A stretch of 64,000 nucleotides of DNA from Bryopsis sp. KO-2023 (lineage: Eukaryota; Chlorophyta; Ulvophyceae; Bryopsidales; Bryopsidaceae), in assembly GCA_030272585.1 (NCBI GenBank), contig BSYQ01000009.1, positions 5,616,230 to 5,680,229 on the forward strand. The letters are read 5' to 3'. The position numbers and the translations under genes are program-made. The number at the start of each line of letters is the position of its first letter. Positions within the stretch are counted from its first letter, which is position 1. Under the pieces are notes generated by a model. The model had not been told where the DNA came from and made no database searches. It saw only the letters and a list, made by a program, of their open reading frames with translations. Of the stretch, positions 1 through 7,033 are shown piece after piece.

Positions 1-14
1 TCCCGGACATCCCC
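1..14 (+). tRNA. trnP-TGG: tRNA-Pro(TGG), 3' end only (window edge)
   Basis: The last 14 bases of the Pro-TGG gene of the preceding unit: end of the T-arm, acceptor strand ACATCCC and discriminator C. The complete gene is at 11468-11539. Confidence 0.9.
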
Positions 15-271
15 CTTGTGTCTGTTGGGATGGATCCGCAACGAATTTCCTGCTTCCCATCAAGAGTCGAGATTCAAGAGTACGCGCCTGCTATGCTTTT
101 TCCTTCCTTTCCTTTTTTTCTTGCCTCTGTGCGCATCTCCCGATGGAATCATGTTCGTTCCATCATGTTAACGTTCTTTGGGAAAACAACGTTCTGAGAT
201 GAGACGGTAGTCCGGAGCATCCACGGATATGGGCGTCAGCGCCCGCCTCCGATCGAGAGCTTTCTGTGTGA

Positions 272-355
272 GCACAGGTGCCCGAGTGGTCTAAGGGGTT
301 AGACTCAAGTTCTAATGGACGTCAGTCCGCGTGGGTTCAAATCCCACCCTGTGCA
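272..355 (+). tRNA. trnL-CAA: tRNA-Leu(CAA)
   Basis: Type II tRNA of 84 nt. The acceptor stem GCACAGG/CCTGTGC is perfect and the discriminator is A, as expected for Leu. Anticodon stem TTAGA/TCTAA encloses CTCAAGT, giving anticodon CAA for UUG codons. A long variable arm follows, then T-loop TTCAAAT. There is no intron and no encoded CCA. A T6 run at 361-366, 5 bases downstream, is a clear Pol III terminator, so this gene should end before Gly-TCC 69 bp away. It is the only Leu gene in the unit. Confidence 0.96.
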
Positions 356-360
356 ACAGA

Positions 361-366
361 TTTTTT
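361..366 (+). terminator. Pol III T6 terminator of tRNA-Leu(CAA)
   Basis: Run of six T starting 5 bases after the mature 3' end, within the usual distance for RNA polymerase III termination. Confidence 0.75.
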
Positions 367-424
367 GGGGGCCTTGGCACAATCGGTGACGGATGTGCTC
401 AATCGACTTTCCTTCCGTAACGTG

Positions 425-496
425 GCGTTGTTAGTCCAACGGTTAGGATACTTGCCTTCCAAGCAAGGGACCCGGGTTCGACTCCCGGACAACGCA
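425..496 (+). tRNA. trnG-TCC: tRNA-Gly(TCC)
   Basis: A 72-nt cloverleaf. The acceptor GCGTTGT/ACAACGC is perfect and the discriminator is A. Anticodon stem CTTGC/GCAAG encloses CTTCCAA, giving TCC for GGA and GGG. The T-arm has TTCGACT. The body, with D-arm AGTCCAACGGTTAGGAT, resembles plant Gly-TCC genes as I remember them. The first T4 downstream is about 25 bp away. It pairs functionally with Gly-GCC at 7532, the other Gly gene of the unit. Confidence 0.96.
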
Positions 497-547
497 GATG
501 TGAGTTATATCGTTCGAATGTTTTACGTCATGCAACAGGTCCGAGCG

Positions 548-1900
548 TGTCGCATTTTCGGCGAAACCACGTCGCTCCTCGGCTGGTGCTCCGATTGACT
601 CGCTCTTGGTGTCTAAAGACGCGTCCCGACGAGATCTATCCATAGGTTTTGATCGGGAGTCAATCGGAGGTCTGGTTGGGGAGTTATGGCCGGTACCGTT
701 TCACGAGAGTCTACGTAAGCGCGATTTTCGGCGAAACGAGGTCGCTCCTCGGCTAGGGCTCCGATTGAGGCGCCCTTGGTGTCAAAAGGAGCGCCTCGAC
801 GAGATCTAACCATAGGTTTTGATCGGAGGTCAATCGGAGGTCTCGTTGAAGAGTTACGGCCGATACCGTTTCACGAGAGTCTACGTAAGCGCGGTTTTCG
901 GCGAAACGAGGTCGCTCCTCGGCTAGGGCTCGGATTGAGACGCCCTTGGTGCCAAAAGGAGCGCCTCGACGAGATCTAGCCATAGGTTTTGATCGGAGGT
1001 CAATCGGAGGTCTCGTTGAAGAGTTATGGCCGATACCGTTTCACGAGAGTCTACGTAAGCGCGGTTTTCGGCGAAACGAGGTCGCTCCTCGGCTAGGGCT
1101 CGGATTGAGACGCCCTTGGTGCCAAAAGGAGGGCCTCGACGAGATCTAGCCATAGGTTTTGATCGGAGGTCAATCGGAGGTCTCGTTGAAGAGTTATGGC
1201 CGATACCGTTTCGGGTGCTAACCGTGAAGCGCGCGCGTGTCGCATTTTCGGCGAAACGATGTCGCTCCTCGGCTAGGGCTCCGATTGAGGCGCCCTTGGT
1301 GTCAAAAGACGCGTCTCGACGAGATCTAGCCATGGGTTTTGATCGGAGGTCAATCGGAGGTCTGGTTTAAGAGTTACGGCCGATACCGTTTCACGAGAGC
1401 CTACGTAAGCGCGATTTTCGGCGAAACGATGTCGCTCCTCGGCTAGGCCTCCGATTGACTCGCTTTTGGTGCCTGAAGACGCGGCTCGATGAGAGCTAGC
1501 CATGAGTTTTGATCGCGAGTCAATCGGAGCTCTGGTTGAAGAGTTATGGCCGATACCGTTTCACGAGAGTCTACGTAAGTGCGATTTTCGGCGAAACGAT
1601 GTCGCTTCTCGGCTGGTGCTCCGATTGACGCGCCCTTGGTGCCTAAAGACGCGTCTCGACAAGACCTATCCGTGGGTACCTCTCCCGAGTCAATCGGAGC
1701 TCTGGTTGGGGAGTTATGGCCGATACCGTTTCGGGTGGTGACCGGGAATCGCGCGCGAGGCGCATTTTCGACGAAACGAGGTCGCTCCTCGGGTAGTGCT
1801 CCGATTGAGGCGCCCTTGGTGTCATAAGACGCGTCTCAACGAGACCAAGCCACAGAAAGTCGTTGCGAGTCAATCGGAGAAGTGGTTGGGGAGCTATGGA
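548..1900. repeat. 170-bp tandem repeat block
   Basis: About eight copies of a ~170-bp repeat fill the 1.5-kb spacer between Gly-TCC and Ala-CGC. Marker motifs recur at 170-bp spacing: TTTTCGGCGAAACGA, GGTTTTGATCGGAGGTCAAT and GAGTTATGGCCGATACCG. Two repeats carry an alternative segment, GGGTGCTAACCGTGAAGCGC near 1213 and a GGGTGGTGACC version near 1733. Short open frames occur on both strands with the same period and are not genes. I see no tRNA or other RNA gene in it. Confidence 0.93.
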
Positions 1901-2018
1901 CAAAAACGTTTGGGGCGCTCTCGCTCCGAGCTCAAGGCGCCCCCATAACTACACCGAAAAGTCATCGTCATCTGAAAGGCGGGATCCTGAGTTCGGCTTG
2001 TCGTTGCAAAAATACGTA

Positions 2019-2091
2019 GGGGGTGTAGCTCAAATGGCAGAGCGCTCGATTCGCATTCGAGAGGCACGGGGATCGATACCCCGCTCCTCCA
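2019..2091 (+). tRNA. trnA-CGC: tRNA-Ala(CGC)
   Basis: A 73-nt tRNA. Anticodon stem CTCGA/TCGAG encloses TTCGCAT, anticodon CGC for GCG. The acceptor GGGGGTG/CTCCTCC keeps the G3:U70 pair that identifies tRNA-Ala to its synthetase, but positions 6 and 67 are T and T, a mismatch. Discriminator A. T-arm CGGGG/CCCCG. It is the most diverged of the three Ala genes. No T4 run lies close downstream; the first is near 2294. Confidence 0.93.
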
Positions 2092-2808
2092 GCCCAGCTT
2101 ATTTGTTGCCTTGGTCAAGAGCCGTTGCTCGTTGGCGGAGTGTGAAAATGCTGTCGTGCAACGGATCCGTTGTATGTGAGGGGTGAGTGAAGGCCAACGG
2201 CTTGAGACGAAAACCAATTTAATAAGAACAACGAAAACCTTTCCCGATTATCGAGGTTCCATTGGGGTAGTTCATTTCAAAATTTCTGGGAATTTTGGTC
2301 GGAAGAGGGTAGGATCGCCCAATTGGTGTTTGGGGAAATTTCGACGTGGAGAGTATATCAACAACTTTGAGAGAGTATGAGAGAGTTTGGTTAATCTAGG
2401 TACTGATACTGAAGGATGAATTCTTTGATTGGAGTAATTGTGTGGAACAATGGTTGCGATAGGGGGGAGTGGCCCCTCAGGAAAAAATATGTAATTATTG
2501 TTATTTCCACGACGACAACAACACCACGCGCCCGAGCCACTATCAACATATCCGTTCCGTCTCACACCGTAGTGCTCCGTACTCATATCTCGTACTCTAT
2601 CCTAGAATAAACCCTCCACCAAATCCCACCGTCATCCTCGTCATTCCTACATCTCAATCAAAATCCTCCGAACGATCCCACTTTCGTCCTCGTCATTTCT
2701 ACGTCCTTACCACCCTTTCCGATCGATCACGATCACTCCCATTTGACACAAAGCACCGTCCGCCTCTTTGGATCGATGATTTGAGGGATGTTTCTCAGCA
2801 ATAGGGGT
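2092..2808. other. Spacer, no gene seen
   Basis: 717 bp between Ala-CGC and Lys-CTT. Its right half is pyrimidine-rich and includes an imperfect tandem duplication of about 55 bp (near 2623-2731, marker ATCCCAC...TCCTCGTCATT). I see no tRNA fold or credible coding sequence. Confidence 0.7.
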
Positions 2809-2881
2809 CGCCCGAGGAGGGGCTCGAACCCTCGACCACAAGATTAAGAGTCTTGCGCTCTACCGACTGAGCTACCCGGGC
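2809..2881 (-). tRNA. trnK-CTT: tRNA-Lys(CTT)
   Basis: Read on the minus strand: acceptor GCCCGGG/CTCGGGC with one G-T pair, discriminator G, D-arm TAGCTCAGTCGGTAGAGC. Anticodon stem CAAGA/TCTTG encloses CTCTTAA, giving CTT for AAG. T-arm GAGGG TTCGAGC CCCTC. 73 nt, no intron. It is the only Lys gene in the unit, so AAA must be read by a tRNA encoded elsewhere. No T4 run follows closely on its strand. Confidence 0.96.
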
Positions 2882-2987
2882 AGACGAAAAAGTGTTCCGG
2901 ATCGCCGTCCACGTCCCCCGTCGCTCCGGCCTTGCGTCGCTGAACGCGGTAGGGGTTAGGTGCCTTCGACGGGGGAGGATTTTTGTA

Positions 2988-3059
2988 TTCGGAGTGGCGC
3001 AGTGGAAGCGTGGTGGGCCCATAACCCACAGGTCCCAGGATCGAAACCTGGCTCCGAAA
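2988..3059 (+). tRNA. trnfM/iMet-CAT: Initiator tRNA-Met(CAT)
   Basis: A 72-nt eukaryotic initiator. The anticodon stem carries three consecutive G:C pairs (GTGGG/CCCAC) around CCCATAA, and the T-loop is ATCGAAA rather than TTCRANN; both mark initiators. The body is very close to plant initiator tRNA as I remember it. One oddity: the first acceptor pair is T1:A72 (TTCGGAG/CTCCGAA) where eukaryotic initiators normally have A1:U72; it is still a weak pair. Discriminator A. A T6 run at 3117-3122 ends the transcript before Ala-TGC. I find no elongator Met gene in the unit. Confidence 0.95.
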
Positions 3060-3116
3060 GGCGTGCGACTCGTGTCGATGGTCGAAAGAAAGGGTCGTAG
3101 CGGAAATTCCGCACCC

Positions 3117-3122
3117 TTTTTT
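3117..3122 (+). terminator. Pol III T6 terminator between iMet and Ala-TGC
   Basis: Six T at 57 bases past the initiator tRNA and 5 bases before Ala-TGC. It follows a short AT/GC inverted motif (GCGGAAATTCCGC). Confidence 0.6.
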
Positions 3123-3127
3123 GCGTG

Positions 3128-3200
3128 GGGGTTGTAGCTCAGATGGTAGAGCGCTTGCTTTGCATGCGAGAGGCACGGGGATCGATGCCCCGCAGCTCCA
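3128..3200 (+). tRNA. trnA-TGC: tRNA-Ala(TGC)
   Basis: A 73-nt tRNA. Acceptor GGGGTTG/CAGCTCC keeps G3:U70; discriminator A. Anticodon stem CTTGC/GCGAG encloses TTTGCAT, giving TGC for GCA. The third stem pair (29:41) is T:G here and in copies 2-4, but C:G in copy 5. Very similar to plant Ala genes. Directly downstream are two partial tRNA-Ala-like 3' halves. Confidence 0.96.
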
Positions 3201-3208
3201 GCCAATTT

Positions 3209-3414
3209 CGTTCTGAGTGAGGCACAGGGCCCCGAATGATCACCGCGACGGAGTATGAGGGTTGCGAGCGGGAGGTGCGGGGATCGAGGCCCCGCACCTC
3301 CGGGCGATTCTGTTTTGAGTGAGGTACGGGCCCCCGAATTATTACCGCGACGGAGTATCAGGGTTGCAAGCGGGAGGTGCAGGGATCGAGGCCCCGCACC
3401 TCCGGGCGATTTTG
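3209..3414 (+). repeat. Tandem duplication with tRNA-Ala-like 3' halves
   Basis: Two blocks of ~103 bp (about 3209-3311 and 3312-3414) share TGAGTGAGG, CCGCGACGGAGTAT and GGGATCGAGGCCCCGCACCT. Each ends in a segment like the variable loop, T-arm and acceptor 3' strand of the preceding Ala gene (CGGGGATCGAGGCCCCG). No 5' half, D-arm or anticodon arm is present, so these look like tRNA-Ala relics. Confidence 0.75.
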
Positions 3415-3882
3415 GCGTGGGAGGGCCCAAAACATGTCCTTCTTGTGACCGGGGTCGGTGCGTCGGTGTCGGGAGGCGCGGGTCGGGTGCTCGAGCCTTC
3501 GGGGGGGAGCGTTCTTTCGTGCTCCGGATGGCCGACGATGGGAGTAGATGGGCGTGACGGCGCGATTAATTTTAAGGTAATGAGTGCATTATAAAATTTA
3601 TTTAGGGGTGCAGGGGGGGGGGCGCGTGACGGCGCGCTTTCTGTAAAGGTATACCGTGGAAAAAATTTTATATGTAGGGGGGGAGGGGGCGCGCAGAAAT
3701 CGTACGACGCGGACTCGACGAGGGGTCGGACGCGGGCCAAAAAATCTCCAAATCCCCCGAGCACGGCCGAAATGGGCCTGTTTTCGCCCGTTTTCCGGGA
3801 AGCCACACTCTATTTAAGCCGGAATGCGCTCCCGAACTCGCGACAAGGCCCTTGAACGCGCCTCCCATGGGTCTCGTGCGCG
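3415..3882. other. Spacer with two poly-G tracts
   Basis: An AT-rich patch (TTAATTTTAAGG, ATAAAATTTATTTAG) is followed by a run of about 10 G near 3613 and a second G-rich run near 3677-3692. The second is interrupted by A only in copy 1, is 13 G in copies 2-4, and differs in length in copy 5. No gene seen. Confidence 0.75.
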
Positions 3883-3955
3883 GACCTTGTGGCCAAATGG
3901 ATAAGGCGTCGGTCTACGAAACCGAAGATTGCAGGTTCGACCCCTGCCAAGGTCG
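3883..3955 (+). tRNA. trnR-ACG: tRNA-Arg(ACG)
   Basis: A 73-nt tRNA. Perfect acceptor GACCTTG/CAAGGTC, discriminator G. Anticodon stem TCGGT/ACCGA encloses CTACGAA; A34 would be edited to inosine to read CGU, CGC and CGA. T-arm GCAGG/CCTGC. One of three Arg genes in the unit. No T4 run separates it from Glu-CTC 79 bp downstream. Confidence 0.96.
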
Positions 3956-4034
3956 ACGGACGTCGGGTTTCGGAGAGCTTCTCCGTCCCGCGACGCGCTC
4001 ATGTAGCGGCCCGGCCGCTTCGGAAACGTGCGCC

Positions 4035-4107
4035 TCCGTCGTAGTCTAGGTGGTTAGGACATGTGGCTCTCACCCACAAGACCCGGGTTCGAGTCCCGGC
4101 GACGGAA
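4035..4107 (+). tRNA. trnE-CTC: tRNA-Glu(CTC)
   Basis: A 73-nt tRNA. Perfect acceptor TCCGTCG/CGACGGA, discriminator A. Anticodon stem TGTGG/CCACA encloses CTCTCAC, giving CTC for GAG. T-arm CCGGG TTCGAGT CCCGG. The only Glu gene in the unit. T4 at 4120-4123, 12 bases downstream, is the likely terminator and may serve Arg-ACG as well. Confidence 0.96.
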
Positions 4108-4192
4108 TCGTCCGCGCCCTTTTCGCCCCCGTGGAGGCGCCCCCTCCGGGCGTTTCGCGACCAGGAGGGCGAGGGAGGAGGAGGGAGCGTGA

Positions 4193-4273
4193 GCAACGGT
4201 GGCCGAGTGGTCAAGGCGTGTGCCTGCTAAGTACATGGGTTATCCCGCGTGAGTTCGAATCTCACCCGTTGCG
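4193..4273 (+). tRNA. trnS-GCT: tRNA-Ser(GCT)
   Basis: Type II tRNA, 81 nt. Perfect acceptor GCAACGG/CCGTTGC, discriminator G as in Ser tRNAs. Anticodon stem TGTGC/GTACA encloses CTGCTAA, giving GCT for AGC/AGU. Variable arm with GGGTTATCCC, T-loop TTCGAAT. The only Ser gene in the unit; UCN codons need tRNAs from elsewhere. A T4 run lies at about 4289, just before the 42-bp minisatellite. Confidence 0.96.
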
Positions 4274-4305
4274 ACGATACTGCTTGTCGTTTTGCGACCT
4301 GACCG

Positions 4306-5134
4306 TCACATCGTCCGGCGACCTCGGCCCGTAACGGTGGGACTTGTCCGTGGCCTCCGGCGACCTCGTTCCGTAGCGATGGGACTTCTCCGTAGTTTCC
4401 GGCGACCTCGGCCCGTAGCGATGGGACTTGTTCGTAGCGATGGGACCTCTCCGTAGCCTCCCGCGACCTCGTCCCGTGACGATGGGACTTCCCCGTAGCC
4501 TCCCGCGACCTCGTCCCGTAGCGATGGGACCTCTCCGTAGCCTCCCGCGACCTCGTCCCGTAGCGATGGGACTTCTCCGTAGCCTCCGGCGACCTCGTCC
4601 TGTGACGATGGGACCTCTCCGTAGCCTCCCGCGACCTCGTCCCGTGACGATGGGACTTCCCCGTAGCCTCCGGCGACCTCGTCCCGTAGCGATGGGACCT
4701 CTCCGTAGCCTCCGCCGACCTCGTCCCGTAGCGATGGGACTTGTCCGTAGCCTCCCGCGACCTCGTCCCGTGACGACGGGACTTCCCCGTAGCCTCCGGC
4801 GACCTCGGCCCGTAGCGATGGGACCTCTCCGTAGCCTCCCGCGACCTCGTCCCGTAGCGATGGGACCTCTCCGTAGCCTCCCGCGACCTCGTCCCGTGAC
4901 GATGGGACCTCTCCGTAGCCTCCCGCGACCTCGTCCCGTAGCGATGGGACCTCTCCGTAGCCTCCCGCGACCTCGTCCCGTAGCGATGGGACCTCTCCGT
5001 AGCCTCCGGCGACCTCGTCCCGTGACGATGGGACTTCTCCGTGGCCTCCGGCGACCTCGTTCCGTAGCGATGGGACCTCTCCGTAGCCTCCAGCGACCTC
5101 GTTCCGTGACGATGGGACTTCTCCGGAGGTTCCC
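4306..5134. repeat. 42-bp minisatellite, block A
   Basis: About 20 copies of a 42-bp repeat, built on GCGATGGGACCTCTCCGTAG and CCTCCCGCGACCTCGTCCCG. One copy near 4430-4440 is shortened and shifts the phase. Because 42 is a multiple of three and few stop codons occur, long open frames appear in several frames on both strands (up to 322 codons). These are by-products of the repeat. It fills the spacer between Ser-GCT and Asn-GTT. Confidence 0.95.
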
Positions 5135-5147
5135 ACGCAAAACGGGT

Positions 5148-5221
5148 CGCTCCCTGCAAGGATCGAACTTGCGACCTTGCGGTTAACAGCCGCACGCTCT
5201 AACCAGCTGAGCTAAGGAAGC
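5148..5221 (-). tRNA. trnN-GTT: tRNA-Asn(GTT)
   Basis: Minus strand, 74 nt. Acceptor GCTTCCT/AGGGAGC with one T-G pair, discriminator G. Anticodon stem TGCGG/CCGCA encloses CTGTTAA, giving GTT for AAC/AAU. T-arm GCAAG TTCGATC CTTGC. On its strand a T4 run (AAAA at 5138-5141 on plus) follows within 10 bases. Block A of the minisatellite begins directly beyond it. Confidence 0.96.
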
Positions 5222-5320
5222 ACGTTTGTCCGTCGTCGGAAGGGGACGCCGTACGCACGGACGACGACGCGACGGCCCGCCGGGTCGCATAGAGGGGTGC
5301 GCGAGGCCGAAACGAGCGGG

Positions 5321-5394
5321 GTGCTCGTGGTGTAGCCGGTTATCACGTCAGTCTCACACACTGAAGGCCCCCGGTTCGAGCCCGGGCGAGCACA
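5321..5394 (+). tRNA. trnV-CAC: tRNA-Val(CAC)
   Basis: 74 nt. Perfect acceptor GTGCTCG/CGAGCAC, discriminator A. Anticodon stem TCAGT/ACTGA encloses CTCACAC, giving CAC for GUG. T-arm CCCGG TTCGAGC CCGGG. It is nearly identical to Val-AAC 290 bp downstream, differing in the D-loop, anticodon stem and anticodon, so the two are probably duplicates. No T4 run lies between them. Confidence 0.96.
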
Positions 5395-5440
5395 AGCTAT
5401 GCGTCGACAGCTTTCGTGTCGCCCCTCCCTCCAATTTCCG

Positions 5441-5632
5441 TAACGATGGGACTTCTCCGTAGCTTGCGACGACCTCTCTTCGTGACGATGGGACTTCTCC
5501 GTGGCCTCCGTCGACCTCTTTCCGTAACGATGGGACTTCTCCGTAGTTTCCGACGCCCGTTCCCCGTAACGATGGGACTTCTCCGTAGCCTCCGGCCACC
5601 TCTTTCCGTGACGATGGGACTTCTCCGGAGGC
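5441..5632. repeat. 42-bp minisatellite, block B
   Basis: Four to five copies of the same 42-bp family as block A, with GTAACGATGGGACTTCTCCG and more varied flanks. It lies between the two Val genes. The separation from block A by Asn and Val-CAC suggests that one duplication carried both the Val gene and the repeat. Confidence 0.93.
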
Positions 5633-5684
5633 TCGGGCACGAGAGAGGTATTTGGGCGCGAGTTTCGGCCACCTCATCGAACAA

Positions 5685-5758
5685 GTGCTCGTGGTGTAGC
5701 TGGTTATCACGTGAGTCTAACACACTCAAGGCCCCCGGTTCGAGCCCGGGCGAGCACA
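5685..5758 (+). tRNA. trnV-AAC: tRNA-Val(AAC)
   Basis: 74 nt with the same acceptor and T-arm as Val-CAC. Anticodon stem TGAGT/ACTCA encloses CTAACAC; A34 would become inosine to read GUU, GUC and GUA. Compared with Val-CAC, the stem pair 27-31 differs at both sides, keeping pairing. A T5 run at 5818-5822 is the first terminator-like run downstream. Confidence 0.96.
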
Positions 5759-6035
5759 CCCAGTCGCTATGAGATTGCCTTGGGCCCAATCGAATGACAC
5801 CGCCAGCGGTGGGGACTTTTTGTCGAGGTAAGTAATGCGTTTGGGTGTGAGTATTGGTTCCGTGAAGTACCGTGACTTTCCCTGCCTCGATTCCATCAGC
5901 ATTGCCCGTGCACGCCCCTGATTTTCTCCCTCCCTCGACGGATGGACAACTCTCTCTCACGCCCCCTTCCTTCATCGCTCTCATCACGTTCCGTTCCACC
6001 GGCTCGCGGCCCATCAAAGTGAAGGGTCCATCCAA

Positions 6036-6107
6036 AGGGGACAACCAGGTTCGAACTGGTGGCCTATCGATCTGCAGTCGATTGCTCTACCACTGAGCTA
6101 TATCCCC
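6036..6107 (-). tRNA. trnC-GCA: tRNA-Cys(GCA)
   Basis: Minus strand, 72 nt. Acceptor GGGGATA/TGTCCCC with one T-G pair; discriminator T, the identity base for Cys. Anticodon stem ATCGA/TCGAT encloses CTGCAGA, giving GCA. T-arm CCAGG... pairs as ACCAG/CTGGT. Lies tail to tail with Val-AAC and head to head with Trp, 97 bp apart. Confidence 0.96.
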
Positions 6108-6204
6108 ACGCTCACGACATTCCGATTCCGGGGTCGGCTTTTGTCCGCAAGTGCCTCTCCGCACGCACGACCATGGCGCGCACGAACGAATCGACAATCG
6201 TTTC

Positions 6205-6276
6205 GGCCTAGTGGCTCAATGGTAGAGCATCCGACTCCAGATCGGAAGGTTGCGCGTTCGATTCGCGTCTGGGTCA
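6205..6276 (+). tRNA. trnW-CCA: tRNA-Trp(CCA)
   Basis: 72 nt. Acceptor GGCCTAG/CTGGGTC with two G-T pairs, discriminator A. Anticodon stem TCCGA/TCGGA encloses CTCCAGA, giving CCA for UGG. T-arm GCGCG TTCGATT CGCGT ends with one G-T pair. A T4 run near 6311 is the likely terminator, just before the AGTACT repeat. Confidence 0.96.
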
Positions 6277-6325
6277 TGGCACGTGTTTGCTTGCCTGCCT
6301 GCCCGTAACGTTTTCGTAAATTCTC

Positions 6326-6450
6326 TTAAGTACTGTTTGTCCTCAAGTACTGGGGGTGGGTTAAGTACTAGGTGCATGTTATGTACTGGGAGCGACTTCA
6401 GTACTCGGGGTGAGGTTGTGTATCGGTCAAGGGTTATGCACTAGATGATG
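6326..6450. repeat. 18-bp repeat with AGTACT palindromes
   Basis: AGTACT occurs at 6329, 6346, 6364 and 6400, with TGTACT at 6382; spacing is 17-18 bp. Two degenerate members follow (TGTATC near 6419, TGCACT near 6437). Each unit is TYAAGTACTNGGGG-like. It lies between Trp and the 3' end of the 5S gene. It could be a plain short tandem repeat or a binding-site array. Confidence 0.8.
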
Positions 6451-6816
6451 CGATCGGTTATGTGTTTTCGATATGTTTTTTTTTTGTCGAGGGAATGAGC
6501 GTCGATCTCTCACCGTCTTTGTGCCCGCTCCCTTCGATGTTGGTGAAATGAGCGTGGTCGTGTGTGTGTGCTCGGTTGGAAGTTTGGTTAGACACGGTGG
6601 AGGGTTAGGCGAATCGATAATGTTACGGTGTTAGAGCGCTACGGATATGGTCGGGACGGGCGATGGTTACGATTCGCTGGGACGAGAACTTCAGACGTTG
6701 AACGGAGCATGCAATTGAGCTCTGTTTTGCTGAATGTTGGACCGCTTGCCTCGGATACGAACGTACATTCTGCCCTCCGCCTTCCATCACGTCCCATCAA
6801 GTCCCATCGGGCGAAA
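6451..6816. other. Spacer 3' of the 5S gene, no gene seen
   Basis: 366 bp holding a T9 run near 6478 and a GT run near 6562. Open frames crossing it continue into the antisense of the 5S gene and are not coding. Confidence 0.6.
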
Positions 6817-6934
6817 AGTTGCCGCTGCCGGGTTTCCTGGGACATCCCTGATCCCGGTACTAATCGGCCCCAACCGTGCTTAATTGGCGAGGTCGGAAGG
6901 GATCGCATGTGTTCACGGTGGTATGACGGCAACA
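6817..6934 (-). rRNA. 5S rRNA: 5S ribosomal RNA
   Basis: Minus strand, about 118 nt; ends are uncertain by 1-2 bases. The ends pair (GTTGCCG with CGGCAAC, helix I). Reading 5' to 3', it contains CATACCACCGTGAAC, CGATCCC, GACCTCG, AATTAAGCACGGTTGGGGCC (box A region) and TTAGTACCGGGATC (box C region), in the order and spacing of eukaryotic 5S rRNA. A TTTT terminator (AAAA at 6814-6817 on plus) follows the 3' end at once. The 3' third (GGGATGTCCCAGG) is more diverged from the familiar consensus, but a CCGGG/CCCGG stem is kept. It is the only rRNA gene in the unit. Confidence 0.87.
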
Positions 6935-7033
6935 CGACCTTCTCACGCCCTCCCGCGACAGGTTCCCTTCGAGGTCGCGTCGCACCCACGCGCACTCATT
7001 TCACCCCATCCCGGTCGCCTCCCGTCGTCACCC

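Noticed and set aside
278-598. A 106-codon open frame recurring in every unit
   Set aside because: It translates tRNA-Leu and tRNA-Gly. Peptides such as LEPGA, SNPGP or GIEPAAYR in many other frames are T-arm (GGTTCGAATCC) sequence read as protein.
1603-1625. TCGCTTCTCGGC resembles the 5' end of U2 snRNA
   Set aside because: It is one variant of the 170-bp repeat (others read TCGCTCCTCGGC), with no branch-recognition or Sm-site sequence following.
606-1903. Series of similar 60-136-codon open frames
   Set aside because: They repeat with the 170-bp period on both strands and have no start-site or domain support.
2019-2091. Ala-CGC as a pseudogene in all copies
   Set aside because: Despite the T6-T67 mismatch, G3:U70, the anticodon arm, T-arm and A-box/B-box are intact in copies 1-4, so I keep it as a gene; only the copy 5 version is doubtful.
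4227-5195. Long repetitive open frames (up to 322 codons) with periodic Arg/Ser/Pro-rich repeats
   Set aside because: They are translations of the 42-bp minisatellite, which is a multiple of three and open in several frames on both strands. They run into tRNA genes at both ends.
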